A DNA stretch of 64,000 nucleotides from the NCBI GenBank assembly GCA_017634555.1, contig JAGBNF010000011.1:1-64000 (forward strand), given 5' to 3'. The position numbers and the translations under genes are program-made. This DNA is from Eubacterium sp. GTDB lineage: Bacteria; Bacillota; Clostridia; Lachnospirales; Lachnospiraceae. Shown piece after piece: positions 53,030 through 63,000 of the stretch. The notes beneath the pieces were generated by a model. It had not been told where the DNA came from. It saw only the letters and a program-made list of their open reading frames with translations, and ran no database searches. Every line of letters starts with the position of its first letter. Position 1 is the first letter of the stretch.

Positions 53030-54106
53030 TTAGTTGAAATCAGCGAACTCGTCAGGATATACCTTCTTAGCCATCTCGATCATAGCATCTACTACGTGAT
53101 TGTTTGGCTGGTTACTTGCGTCTGCATCTATATAATATACTTCATCGTTCTTGATTGCATTAACATTTTCCCATCCTGTTGTAGACTTGATAGCATTTTC
53201 TACGTCAGCAATGTAATTTACGTTTGTAACGATTACATCAGGGTTCATAGCGATTGCTTCTTCCTCTGAAATAGCAATCCAGCCTTCCTGATCGCCTGTA
53301 ATGTTAGTAGCACCGATTCCTGTGATCATCTCGTCAAGGTATGTTCCCTTTCCGAATGTGTAGATTGAAGGATAATCAGCTGTTGGAAGTGAGATCATGA
53401 AGAGAATGCTCTTCTTTGTCTCGATAGTTGAAGCTGTTGCCTTAACCTCGTCCACCTGAGCCTCGAACTCCTTGATAAGCTCTGCAGCCTTATCCTCAGC
53501 ACCTACAGCTGAACCGATGAACTCAAGATCTGTAACGATCTCAGCAAATGATGTGCTTGATGGGATATCTGCAACACAGATTCCTGCATTTCTTACAGCC
53601 TGGAATGCATCCTCGCCACCGAAGCTGCTCATTCCTGATGTGAAGATGATGTCAGGCTTAAGAGCAACGAGTGCTTCGCAATCAGGATTCATCATATCGA
53701 ACTGCTTGATATCTACAGGAAGCTGCTCCATATATGCAGCAGAGTTAGTATCAATAGCAACGATCTTATCTGAAAGACCGAGGTCGATAAGGAAACGTGT
53801 TGTTGATGGAGCCATTGAAACGATTGTGTTAACTTCTTCAGGAATGAAGATCTTGTTTCCTGCTCTGTCTACAGCGTTTGATGCTGCGTCTGTTGTTGAT
53901 GCTGCAACTGCTGCATCTGATGTAGTAGCTGCCTCAGTAGTAGCTTCAGTAGTTGCCTCTGTAGTTGCTTCAGTAGTTGCTTCTGTTGTAACTTCTGTAG
54001 TACCTTCAGAAACTGCTACTGTTGCCTCCTCTGTCTTGCCACAGCCTGTCATAACTGAGAAGGCCATAACTGCAGAAATTGCAAGAGTAATGAGTTTCTT
54101 TTTCAT
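53030..54106 (-). CDS. importer substrate-binding lipoprotein, BtuF/FhuD type
   Basis: This 358-aa protein has lipobox MTGC, a linker of repeated TTEA units (~30-62) and a two-lobed periplasmic-binding fold (TIVSMAPSTTRFLIDLGLSDKI, LKPDIIFTSGM, MNPDVIVTNV). It is the first gene of the importer operon, with a good promoter at 54150-54178 and no cobalamin riboswitch. Size and fold suit cobalamin or siderophore binding; context favours cobalamin. Confidence 0.9.
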   Translation of the reverse strand: MKKKLITLAISAVMAFSVMTGCGKTEEATVAVSEGTTEVTTEATTEATTEATTEATTEAATTSDAAVAASTTDAASNAVDRAGNKIFIPEEVNTIVSMAPSTTRFLIDLGLSDKIVAIDTNSAAYMEQLPVDIKQFDMMNPDCEALVALKPDIIFTSGMSSFGGEDAFQAVRNAGICVADIPSSTSFAEIVTDLEFIGSAVGAEDKAAELIKEFEAQVDEVKATASTIETKKSILFMISLPTADYPSIYTFGKGTYLDEMITGIGATNITGDQEGWIAISEEEAIAMNPDVIVTNVNYIADVENAIKSTTGWENVNAIKNDEVYYIDADASNQPNNHVVDAMIEMAKKVYPDEFADFN

Positions 54107-54149
54107 AATTTTTTCTCCTTGGTTATATAATAAAATTTACCAATACGCT

Positions 54150-54178
54150 ATAATAGCACAAAAGTATTTATATGGCAA
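54150..54178 (-). promoter_or_regulatory. promoter of the importer operon
   Basis: On the minus strand TTGCCA (54178-54173), a 17-bp spacer and TATTAT (54155-54150) precede the binding-protein gene. The leader (54107-54149) is too short for a cobalamin riboswitch, and no B12-box sequence is seen. Confidence 0.7.
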
Positions 54179-54275
54179 AAACAAAAAAATAGGTTTTATT
54201 CATAGCTTTTATTTATGGGTCTTATATAGTAAAATCTCATGTAGAGTTTTTTCAAATATTTATAGGTGAAATATT

Positions 54276-54929
54276 ATGGAAGTAAACAGAAGAGAAGTGG
54301 AAAGATATCTGGGCTACAGAGGTCTTTCTGTAATAGACGATAAAATGAAATCGATAATCGAGGAATGTATCACCGACATGACGGATGCGGTGACTCCGAG
54401 GGAAACACATAAGACGTTTCCTATCGTATGGGATGCTTCGGGCGAGGGCTGCAGCTTTAGTGATATAAGAGTGAACGGTGGCAATCTGGTCAGAAATCTG
54501 AAGGGCTGTCATGAGATAGTTATGATGGCGGTTACGATCGGACCGGGGGCTGACAGACTCGTAAGGCGAGCCGAGCTGAGAGATATGCTGAAGGCTTATA
54601 CCTATCAGGCGGTGGGAGCGGCCGCTGTAGAAGCCTGGTGTGATGAGGTGAATGAGATGATCCGTAAGGAAGCGGATGAGAGAGGACTCTTTACGAGACC
54701 GAGATTTTCCCCGGGATACGGAGATTTTCCTCTGGAGGTTCAGAAGGATTTTGAACGGATACTTGAGATGCCGAGGTCTATAGGTGTTTCGCTGTCAGAG
54801 AGTCTGCTGATGACGCCTACGAAGTCCATTACGGCTGTCATTGGTCTTTCAGATAAATCAACCGAATGTCATAGAGCAGGATGTGAAGAATGCAATATGC
54901 ATGAGACCTGCGAATACAGCCGGGCATAA
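54276..54929 (+). CDS. MetH reactivation-domain protein
   Basis: This 217-aa protein corresponds to the C-terminal activation domain of cobalamin-dependent methionine synthase, here as a separate gene. Family features include VMMAVTIGPGADRLVRRAE, FSPGYGDFPLEVQKDFERIL and the tail with Cys residues (CHRAGCEEC). It would bind SAM and reactivate MetH whose cobalamin has oxidised. It is 35 bp upstream of metH on the same strand and divergent from the importer. Confidence 0.9.
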   Translation: MEVNRREVERYLGYRGLSVIDDKMKSIIEECITDMTDAVTPRETHKTFPIVWDASGEGCSFSDIRVNGGNLVRNLKGCHEIVMMAVTIGPGADRLVRRAELRDMLKAYTYQAVGAAAVEAWCDEVNEMIRKEADERGLFTRPRFSPGYGDFPLEVQKDFERILEMPRSIGVSLSESLLMTPTKSITAVIGLSDKSTECHRAGCEECNMHETCEYSRA

Positions 54930-54964
54930 AATAAAAGTACAATGGTAGATGAGGTAATAAGGAT

Positions 54965-57394
54965 ATGAGAAAAGCATTAAGAGATAGATTGGGTAAAGAA
55001 TGGCTGTTCTGTGACGGAGGAACGGGTACATTTCTCCAGGAGCATGGACTCCAGGGAGGAGAGCTTCCGGAGACCTGGAATGTTACACATCCGGAGGTTA
55101 TTCTCGAACTCTATGAAAGCTACCTTGCGGCAGGAGCCGATATATTTAATACGAATACATTTGGACTCAACAGTCTGAAGTTCCCGGGAAGGATCGAGGA
55201 ACTGATGGATGCTGCAGTCAGTCTTGCTAAGCAGGCACGTATAAATACAGGCAGAGAGGATGCTTATATAGCTATCGATATCGGACCTACAGGAAAGCTT
55301 CTTGAACCTATGGGAGATCTGAGCTTTGACAGAGCCGTGGAGCTTTTTGGTGAAGCGATGGCTGCCGGTGAGAAAGCAGGTGGTGACCTGATTCTCATTG
55401 AAACCATGAGTGACAGCTACGAGGCCAAGGCGGCAGTGCTTGCAGCAAAGGAATGTACGAATCTGCCGGTTATAGTCACAACGGTTTATGATCAGAAGGG
55501 TAAGCTCCTTACCGGTGGAAATGTGGACTCTACAGTAGCTATGCTGGAGGGACTCGGAGTAGACGCGCTGGGAATAAACTGCGGAATGGGTCCCGACCTT
55601 ATGATACCTATGGTGGAAAGAATGGTGGAGGTTGCATCAGTTCCGATAGTTATCAATCCAAATGCAGGACTTCCAAGAACCGAAGGTAATAAGACAGTTT
55701 TCGATGTAACTCCTGAAGAGTTTTCTGACATAATGTGTAAGATTGCCGACATGGGTGTACAGGTTCTGGGCGGATGCTGCGGAACTACTCCGGAGCATAT
55801 AAGACAGACTGCGGAGAAGGTAAGAAAAAGAGAATTTCATCCAAATACTCCAAAGGATATTACGATTGTTTCTTCTTTCTGCCAGGCGGTCATCTGTGAC
55901 AGAAAGCCTATAATCATAGGTGAGAGAATCAATCCTACAGGAAAGAAGAGATTCAAGCAGGCACTTCGTGATAATGATATAGATTACATTCTCTCGCAGG
56001 GACTCGAGCAGGAGGATGCGGGAGCAGATATTCTGGATGTAAATGTAGGTCTTCCAGAGATTGACGAGCCAAAGATGATGAGAGAGGTTGTTACAAGACT
56101 TCAGGGAGTTACGGGACTTCCGCTCCAGCTTGATACAACCGATATCACAGCTCTGGAACAGGGACTGCGTTACTATAACGGAAAGGCTATGATCAATTCC
56201 GTTAACGGTAAGCAGGAGGTTATAAAAGAGGTTATGCCTCTTGTAAAGAAATACGGAGGCGTTCTGGTCGGACTTGCGCTTGATGAGGACGGAATTCCGG
56301 AAACAGCTGACGGAAGAATCAAGGTTGCCGAAAAGATTTATAAGGCAGCGGATGAATACGGTATCCCGAGAAAGGATATTGTTATTGATGGTCTCTGCAT
56401 GACAGTATCATCAGATTCGTCATCAGCGCTTACAACTCTCGAAACACTTAGAAGGATCAGGGATGAATATCATGGACACTCCATACTCGGTGTCTCAAAC
56501 ATTTCCTTCGGACTTCCTGAGAGACAGATAATAAATGCATACTTCCTCACTATGGCTATGCAGATGGGTCTGTCCTTTGCTATCATGAATCCGAACAATG
56601 CACAGATGATGTCCGCTTACTGGTCATTCCTTGCACTTTCGGATCTGGATCCGCAGTGTATGGGATATATAAATGCGTGTGCAAACTCACAGTTCTCGGT
56701 TATCTCATCCGGTTCGGCTGCGGCCGCTCCGGCGAGTGCTGCACCGGCTGGCGGAAACGCTTCGTCCGGCGAAGGCGTTTCACAGCTTTATTCTGCAATT
56801 GAAAGAGGTATGACCGGCGTTGCGGAAAGTGCCATGAAGGAAGCTATTAAGGATAAGGATCCTTTGGAAGTTATTAATGATGAACTTATCCCGGCACTTG
56901 ATAAGGTAGGAAAGGGCTTTGAGAAGGGAACGGTTTTCCTTCCACAGCTTCTTATGAGTGCGGATGCCGCAAAGGCGGCTTTCGAGGTGGTCAAGCAGGT
57001 TATGGCAGATAAGCCGAGAGAACTTAAGGGTAAGGTTATCATAGCAACTGTTAAGGGCGATATCCATGATATCGGCAAGAACATCGTTAAGGTTATGCTG
57101 GAGAATTATGGATATGATGTAATAGATCTTGGTAAGGATGTTCCGCCGGAAGTAATCGTGGATAGAGCTATACAGGATGATGTTCCGCTGGTGGGACTCA
57201 GCGCGCTTATGACTACAACGGTTGTCAGCATGGAGGACACCATAAAGCTTCTCCGTGAGAAGAAGCCGGATACTAAGGTTGTGGTCGGCGGTGCTGTTAT
57301 GACACAGGAATATGCAGACCAGATCGGTGCTGACTGCTATGCAAAGGATGCTATGGCTACAGTCAGATATGCGGACGAGGTATTTGGAAACTAA
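54965..57394 (+). CDS. metH: cobalamin-dependent methionine synthase (no activation domain)
   Basis: This 809-aa enzyme transfers the methyl group from methyl-tetrahydrofolate to homocysteine. Domains in order are homocysteine-binding (1-~285, zinc-ligand Cys in GINCGM and GGCCGTTPEH), pterin-binding (~310-580, IIGERINPTGKKRFKQAL), cobalamin cap helices (~600-690) and B12-binding (DIHDIGKNIV with the lower axial His, ~700-809). The usual fourth, SAM-binding activation domain is missing and is supplied by the upstream gene, as in many Clostridia. An Ala/Pro-rich linker (~585-605) precedes the cap. Confidence 0.95.
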   Translation: MRKALRDRLGKEWLFCDGGTGTFLQEHGLQGGELPETWNVTHPEVILELYESYLAAGADIFNTNTFGLNSLKFPGRIEELMDAAVSLAKQARINTGREDAYIAIDIGPTGKLLEPMGDLSFDRAVELFGEAMAAGEKAGGDLILIETMSDSYEAKAAVLAAKECTNLPVIVTTVYDQKGKLLTGGNVDSTVAMLEGLGVDALGINCGMGPDLMIPMVERMVEVASVPIVINPNAGLPRTEGNKTVFDVTPEEFSDIMCKIADMGVQVLGGCCGTTPEHIRQTAEKVRKREFHPNTPKDITIVSSFCQAVICDRKPIIIGERINPTGKKRFKQALRDNDIDYILSQGLEQEDAGADILDVNVGLPEIDEPKMMREVVTRLQGVTGLPLQLDTTDITALEQGLRYYNGKAMINSVNGKQEVIKEVMPLVKKYGGVLVGLALDEDGIPETADGRIKVAEKIYKAADEYGIPRKDIVIDGLCMTVSSDSSSALTTLETLRRIRDEYHGHSILGVSNISFGLPERQIINAYFLTMAMQMGLSFAIMNPNNAQMMSAYWSFLALSDLDPQCMGYINACANSQFSVISSGSAAAAPASAAPAGGNASSGEGVSQLYSAIERGMTGVAESAMKEAIKDKDPLEVINDELIPALDKVGKGFEKGTVFLPQLLMSADAAKAAFEVVKQVMADKPRELKGKVIIATVKGDIHDIGKNIVKVMLENYGYDVIDLGKDVPPEVIVDRAIQDDVPLVGLSALMTTTVVSMEDTIKLLREKKPDTKVVVGGAVMTQEYADQIGADCYAKDAMATVRYADEVFGN

Positions 57395-58314
57395 AGAATA
57401 TTTGAGAATACAGTCATAAGAGCTGTAATAGTTATAATAGAGACTGCAGTTGTTACTGCAATTGCAGTCGAAAGAAGCTCTGTATCAAGTCCCATTTTCT
57501 CGGCAGTGATCATCGGAAGATTACCGATAGGTACGGATGCCATAAGTGTTACACCGAGGATGGCATCACGGTTTACGGAAAAGGCGCGGAGTACCAGTGC
57601 CACCATTATAGGAACAAGTATCATTCTTATGAGAACGTAGCCCCATATCCGCACATTTTTCAGACCGCCTATAAGATTTGATCTGGCGATGGATACACCT
57701 AGTATTACCATCGAAAGAAAGACGGTCGGATTTCCGATGTAGCTTATGCTGTTGCTGATGATCGGAGGCGGTGTCAGATTGAACCAGAATACGACAAGTG
57801 CGAGAACCGCCATGATTGTTCCGGGACTGAAGACACGCTTCAGATTCATTTTCTCTTTTCCGGCACTCAGTACGGTAATTCCGTGAGTATAGAAAAGAAG
57901 GCTGTACATAACATTTACTATGATCACATAGAGAATTGCGTTTTCCGGAAGGATCGCACGGGCTATCGGGATTCCGATAAAGCCGGTGTTTGTATAGACT
58001 GTCATCATATTATAGTAACGTCTGTCATCAGGCTTAACTCTGAGGATACGCGGAAGTATAAGTCCGAGTACTATCAGAAACGCATAGAAGATAACGCCTA
58101 TTACCATTCCGATTACCAGATCCTTTCTGGTTGCGGTGATATTTCCCGTCAGTATAGAAGCAAGTATCAGAGCGGGATTACAGATATCCACGACGATGGT
58201 AGAAAGCTTTGGTGAAGTGTTGCTGTCAACAACACCCTTCTTATATAGATAGATACCGATTGTAACCAGAATGACGATAACGCCCATCTGCTGTAATATT
58301 ACTGAAGTGCCCAT
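57391..58314 (-). CDS. AEC-family transporter
   Basis: This 307-aa protein has about ten helices with the AEC family pattern (FIGIPIARAILPENAILYVI, NPTVFLSMVILGVSIARS, MASVPIGNLPMI). Family members are auxin-efflux or malate/organic-acid carriers. It is convergent with metH, overlapping its end by four bases. Substrate is unknown. Confidence 0.88.
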   Translation of the reverse strand: MGTSVILQQMGVIVILVTIGIYLYKKGVVDSNTSPKLSTIVVDICNPALILASILTGNITATRKDLVIGMVIGVIFYAFLIVLGLILPRILRVKPDDRRYYNMMTVYTNTGFIGIPIARAILPENAILYVIIVNVMYSLLFYTHGITVLSAGKEKMNLKRVFSPGTIMAVLALVVFWFNLTPPPIISNSISYIGNPTVFLSMVILGVSIARSNLIGGLKNVRIWGYVLIRMILVPIMVALVLRAFSVNRDAILGVTLMASVPIGNLPMITAEKMGLDTELLSTAIAVTTAVSIITITALMTVFSNIL

Positions 58315-58425
58315 AAAATTCCCTCAAAACCTATTAAATAAAAGAAAAAAACGAAAAATCGTTTCCTATTATAGCGTACTGATGGATGATGTCAAAAGAA
58401 TTTTTTGTGGAGGACATGTGATTCT

Positions 58426-58454
58426 TTGACACGGAGTTTTGCATATAGTAAAAT
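58426..58454 (+). promoter_or_regulatory. promoter of the DHH phosphoesterase gene
   Basis: TTGACA (58426-58431), a 17-bp spacer and TAAAAT (58449-58454) lie about 40 bp before ATG 58494. Confidence 0.8.
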
Positions 58455-58493
58455 TACCTATGTAAGAAACGGTTGTCATCCGGAGGGGGTACG

Positions 58494-60002
58494 ATGAAAC
58501 TAAAAGAACTTCTTAAATTTAATGATATTGTAATTCAGTGTCATGATAATCCTGATGCTGATGCGCTGGCTTCGGGCTATGCGCTTTACTGGTATTTTGA
58601 AAAAATGGGTAAGACCCCGAAGTTTATCTACAGGGGTAGAAATGAGATTCAGAAGAGTAATCTTCTCATGATGGTCAGTGCACTGGAGGTGCCTGTTGAC
58701 TATGCACCGAATTTTTACGATAAGCCGGAGCTTTTGGTTACGGTGGACTGTCAGTACGGTCAGTCGAATATTACAAAGACCGAGGCTGAGAATATCGCGG
58801 TTATAGATCATCATCAGGTTACAAGTGATCTTCCTGAGCTCTCGGAGGTAAGGAGCACGGTGGGAAGCTGTGCGACTGTATTATGGGATATGATCTCTGA
58901 GGAAGGTCTTGATTTCAAGGAGGATAAGCTGCTTTCAACAGCGCTTTATTATGGACTCTATACAGATACGTCCAGACTTTCAGAGCTGAATCATCCGCTG
59001 GACAGAGATATGATCGAAGATCTCGATGTAAGTATGAGCATCATCACTGAGATGAGTAACTCAAACATTTCTCTGGAGGAGCTTAAGATAACAGGAAGAG
59101 CAATCCTCGATTATAATTATTACGGAAAGAATAAATACCTTATTATAAATGCTGAAAAATGTGATCCTAATATCCTTGGGGTTATAAGCGATTTTTCAAT
59201 GGAAACCACGGGAGTAAATGTATGCGTTGCATATTATATCAGTCCCGAGGAACTGAAATTCTCAGTACGAAGCTGTGTAAGAGAGGTTCATGCAAATGAG
59301 GTTGCCGCATGCATTTCCGAAGGAATCGGTGGTGGCGGCGGACATCTGAACAAGGCGGGCGGAGCTATATATCCGGATAAGCTTGCTGAGATGGGCGTGA
59401 GCTACGATCTTAAATCAGTCAACGATCTTTTTGTGAAGAGACTTGATGATTATTATGATAAGTATGAGATCATATATGCAAAGGATACACTGCTTGATAC
59501 TTCTGAGATGAAGAAGTATGAGAAGCAGCCGCAGGAGCTGGGATATGTAAAGCTTTCAGAGGTATTCCCGCTGAATACCATGATAGAGATCAGAACCCTC
59601 GAAGGAGATATCAGTATACGTCTTGATGACGATAAGTATCTGATGATCGGAATTGAAGGAGAGGTTTATCCGATCAGCAAGGAGAAGCTGGAGAAGAGCT
59701 ACGTTCCTACAGGCAAACCTTACGGAAAAAAGTTCGAATATGAGCCGAGCATCAGAAATCTTTTTACCGATGAGAAGAAAAATGTAATGTCTGTTGCCAA
59801 GGGCGTCATAAGTTCCGGAAAGACCAGAATATATGCGAAGCCGCTGGACAGATATATAAAGCTCTTTACGACATGGAACGATCAGAAGTATTATTCCGGT
59901 AAGCCGGGAGATTATATAGCTGTAAGAGAAGATGATGAGCATGACATTTATATTATAAACGGAAGATTCTTCGATCAGCTTTATAAAGAGATTGTTGATT
60001 AA
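58494..60002 (+). CDS. DHH-family phosphoesterase, NrnA-like N-terminus
   Basis: This 502-aa protein has the DHH metal motifs CHDNPDADALASG, VDCQYG and VIDHHQV, and the DHHA1 motif GGGGGHLNKAGGA (~residue 280). Such enzymes cleave nanoRNA or cyclic dinucleotide products. The C-terminal ~170 residues extend beyond the usual NrnA length (~320) and are not recognised. ATG 58494 follows CGGAGGGGG; the longer frame from 58473 is less likely. Ends at a strong terminator. Confidence 0.85.
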   Translation: MKLKELLKFNDIVIQCHDNPDADALASGYALYWYFEKMGKTPKFIYRGRNEIQKSNLLMMVSALEVPVDYAPNFYDKPELLVTVDCQYGQSNITKTEAENIAVIDHHQVTSDLPELSEVRSTVGSCATVLWDMISEEGLDFKEDKLLSTALYYGLYTDTSRLSELNHPLDRDMIEDLDVSMSIITEMSNSNISLEELKITGRAILDYNYYGKNKYLIINAEKCDPNILGVISDFSMETTGVNVCVAYYISPEELKFSVRSCVREVHANEVAACISEGIGGGGGHLNKAGGAIYPDKLAEMGVSYDLKSVNDLFVKRLDDYYDKYEIIYAKDTLLDTSEMKKYEKQPQELGYVKLSEVFPLNTMIEIRTLEGDISIRLDDDKYLMIGIEGEVYPISKEKLEKSYVPTGKPYGKKFEYEPSIRNLFTDEKKNVMSVAKGVISSGKTRIYAKPLDRYIKLFTTWNDQKYYSGKPGDYIAVREDDEHDIYIINGRFFDQLYKEIVD

Positions 60003-60010
60003 TATGATAA

Positions 60011-60060
60011 AATAACGCCGGACAGGCCTGATATCAGGCTTGCCCGGCGTTATTTTGTTT
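60011..60060. terminator. Rho-independent terminator between convergent genes
   Basis: AATAACGCCGG (60011-60021) pairs with CCGGCGTTATT (60044-60054), with an inner GCCTG/CAGGC stem and T residues after. It serves the DHH gene and probably also the TIR gene from the other side. Confidence 0.92.
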
Positions 60061-60061
60061 A

Positions 60062-63000
60062 TCAATCGTCATCGGTTATTCCATACTGTGACTTATAGTC
60101 ATCGGAAAGCTCTTCTCCATGAAGGAAGTCGCGTCCCTTTTCAATCAGATGCTCCGTTGTGTAATGTTCGAAATAACCCATTCGGTATGATTTCGTATTC
60201 TCTCTGGAATATGTGATAAAGCGGTCGGTAGGCTTATGGTGTCCGACACAGTAAGTAATCGGGGCAACCTCTACCCAGGACTCGGTATTGATCACACAGA
60301 GTGTCTGCATTGATGTAAAGTAGAGAAGATGATTCTCGTTATCAAATTCAAAATGTGTTTCCTGTGACTGTGTTGTGCTCAGCAAGGCTTCGCATTTACC
60401 GAGAAAATGTCCGTCTGTAATGGAATATCTGTAAAGTATTCCGTTTGAAAATGCGATAAGTATCTGATCATCAGTCTTAGGATCACCGTCATCATAAAAT
60501 GAGATTCCGTTTGCTGTGTAACCTGCGGAGTTTAAGCTGAAGAGCTCTTTGCCCGCCGAATCGATCATAATGGTTCTTTTACCGTCGGAAAGAAGATATT
60601 TTCCGTCGATACTATTGTCTGATATAAGCATTGCAGATTCCCAGTCATCCTCAATCTCAGCAGAAACCACATTTCCTGTTTCGGTATTAATGAAATAAAC
60701 AAAGTTTTCCAGTGAGTAGAGTATGGTATTCTGCTCAGGATAGAATTTAGGCGCTGATGTGGCATACTGCGATACACCCTCAGGAAGCGGATAGTCCTTT
60801 GAAATCTTATTCTTTATATCATATACAGTGATGTAAGCCTGCTCATAGGTAGGAGCATTGGCAAATACCAGGTAGCCGTTAACTGTACATGATTTTGGAG
60901 CACTTGTTAGTGTGGCTTCAGAAAGCTTGTCTGTTGATATCTTGCCGGTTTTAATCTCAACGGTCAAAAGCTCTATGCCGTTCATGGAGCCTTTGAGAAT
61001 ATATATATTGTTTCTGTCACTATGAACAATACTGTATCTGGAAACACAATATGGGTCTTCGTCTATGAGCATAGTTTGAGCTGTTTCGAAATCTGTAAGA
61101 TCATAGGTTGTCAGATATAGTTTTCCGTCATCATCATAATGAAAAACTCCCAATGCGGTGTCGCTGAGTGAATAATCGCTGCATTCCGTAATGACAGTAC
61201 CGTAGTCGATTTCTTTCCATTCATCATCGTATACATTGAAGCCGTAACATAAAATTTCATTTCCGCTCTTCATGGTATAGATACTACTGGTATACTCAGC
61301 CTGGACCAGATCACCTGAAAAATATGGAATCAGAGCTAAAGTATTTTCATCTGTAGGTGCGGCATAATTACCGCTTGTTGTGATAAAGGTTGGTTTTCCG
61401 TCCTTGTTGAAGTCGCTGACATTCACTATGGAATCATTAGTGTTATAGTTACGTATAGTCTCACCGGTCTTAATATTATATGTGGTTGCTACATTTCCCG
61501 AATAGTATAATATAGTATCATTGCTAACAGTCTTATCAAACCTAAAGAATCCACTTCTTATAGATGTATCAGTACATGTGAAGTCTGTATTCCATTTCTC
61601 CTTCAGATCAGCAGGTGAGTAGCATTGAATATGTGTAGTGTCTTTTGATACGAATTCTATTCCTGAGAAAGACATGCTGGTGTCGTATACACCGATTACG
61701 GTTGACGTAAGAAGGTTATCATCATCAAACCAATATAAGCTGCTTATGTATTCTTCTGTAGGTTCTCCGTATATTATTTTTTGGGTTTCCAGATCATATA
61801 CACAGAGGATACTCTCGTTGTAGTTTGGTGACAAAATATAAGCGATTTTTTTACAGTTCGGAGACATGATTCCGGATCTGATAAATGCATTAAATTCAGG
61901 CTCTTTCCCGTCCTTGGCAAGAGGAATATTGATGGTTTCGGTGAGTGTTCCGTTGGCACGATTAAGCTTTACAACAGTATCTTTTGAACCGGATTTCATA
62001 TATATATATTCGGAATCCGAACCGAGAAGAGCGTCATCGTAGAAATTATCCGTCTCAGCTGTATAGGTCCATTTTATGGTTCCGTTATTACAATCAAGAC
62101 AGTTGATACTAGTATCTCCCCAGAAGATAAGTTCTTCTGAACTGATAAATGTGAGATCCTCGGTACCGGAAGATTTTCTGTTCGAGGAAAAATCGGACAA
62201 TATAGATAAATTGGTTTCAGTATTCCATACGCCGATGTTTCCTGCCTGATCATAAGCTGCAAGATACTTTCCGTTTTGAGCTACCTCGAAAGCGGTGATA
62301 TGATCCGGAAGACTATATACCCATTCCGGGAAAATATTTGAAGGTGTTGAAGTAACATATGAAAATGTAGCGTCAGTTATGGCGCGTTCAGCTTCCGGTG
62401 TTACGGGGCGTTGGTCATTTTCATCCTTCGGAAGAGCCTCTAAAGCCAGCTGCACAGCAAGAACACGCTCCTGATCTTCGAGAAGATGCAGCGATTCGTT
62501 AGCAAGGAATATGGATTGGTTTCTCAGAGAATTGAGATAATTTGTTTTAATCTGATTCCTGCTTTGGTACATATAAACCCCAAATCCACCAGCAGCAAGT
62601 GTGATAGCACTGAAAATAAGGCCCATACGCTGCATTACATATTGTCTGCGGCGGTTCATGAGCTCATCATAGCTGCATCCGATAAGGGCACTGGCAAGTC
62701 GCGGAAGTTCAACCTTCTTTGCTTTTCTGAACGGCATTCTGTAGTCACAGGAAAGCGGCTCGATAGGTGTTTGGACGGTCTGATACATACCGTTGTTGTC
62801 AATGACAGTACGCTCTTCATATTTAAGAACATCAGGAATTACATCCTGCGGTTCTCCGTTAACAAGTACCGTGAGAATCTGATTCTTAGTGTGATTGCGG
62901 AGAAAGAATTCAATCTCGCGCTGTACCCATATGGATTCCTTGGTATTTGTGGAGCAGATGACTATGAGATAGTCGGAATTATACAGAGCATGAGAGATCG

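Noticed and set aside
53472-54269. 265-codon open frame on the + strand
   Set aside because: It is antisense to the binding-protein gene; its Val/Ala/Ser repeats mirror the TTEA linker. The minus-strand frame has a signal peptide, lipobox and fold.
54107-54275. possible cobalamin riboswitch between the importer and the metH unit
   Set aside because: The gap is short, contains a normal promoter, and shows no B12-box or conserved riboswitch core.
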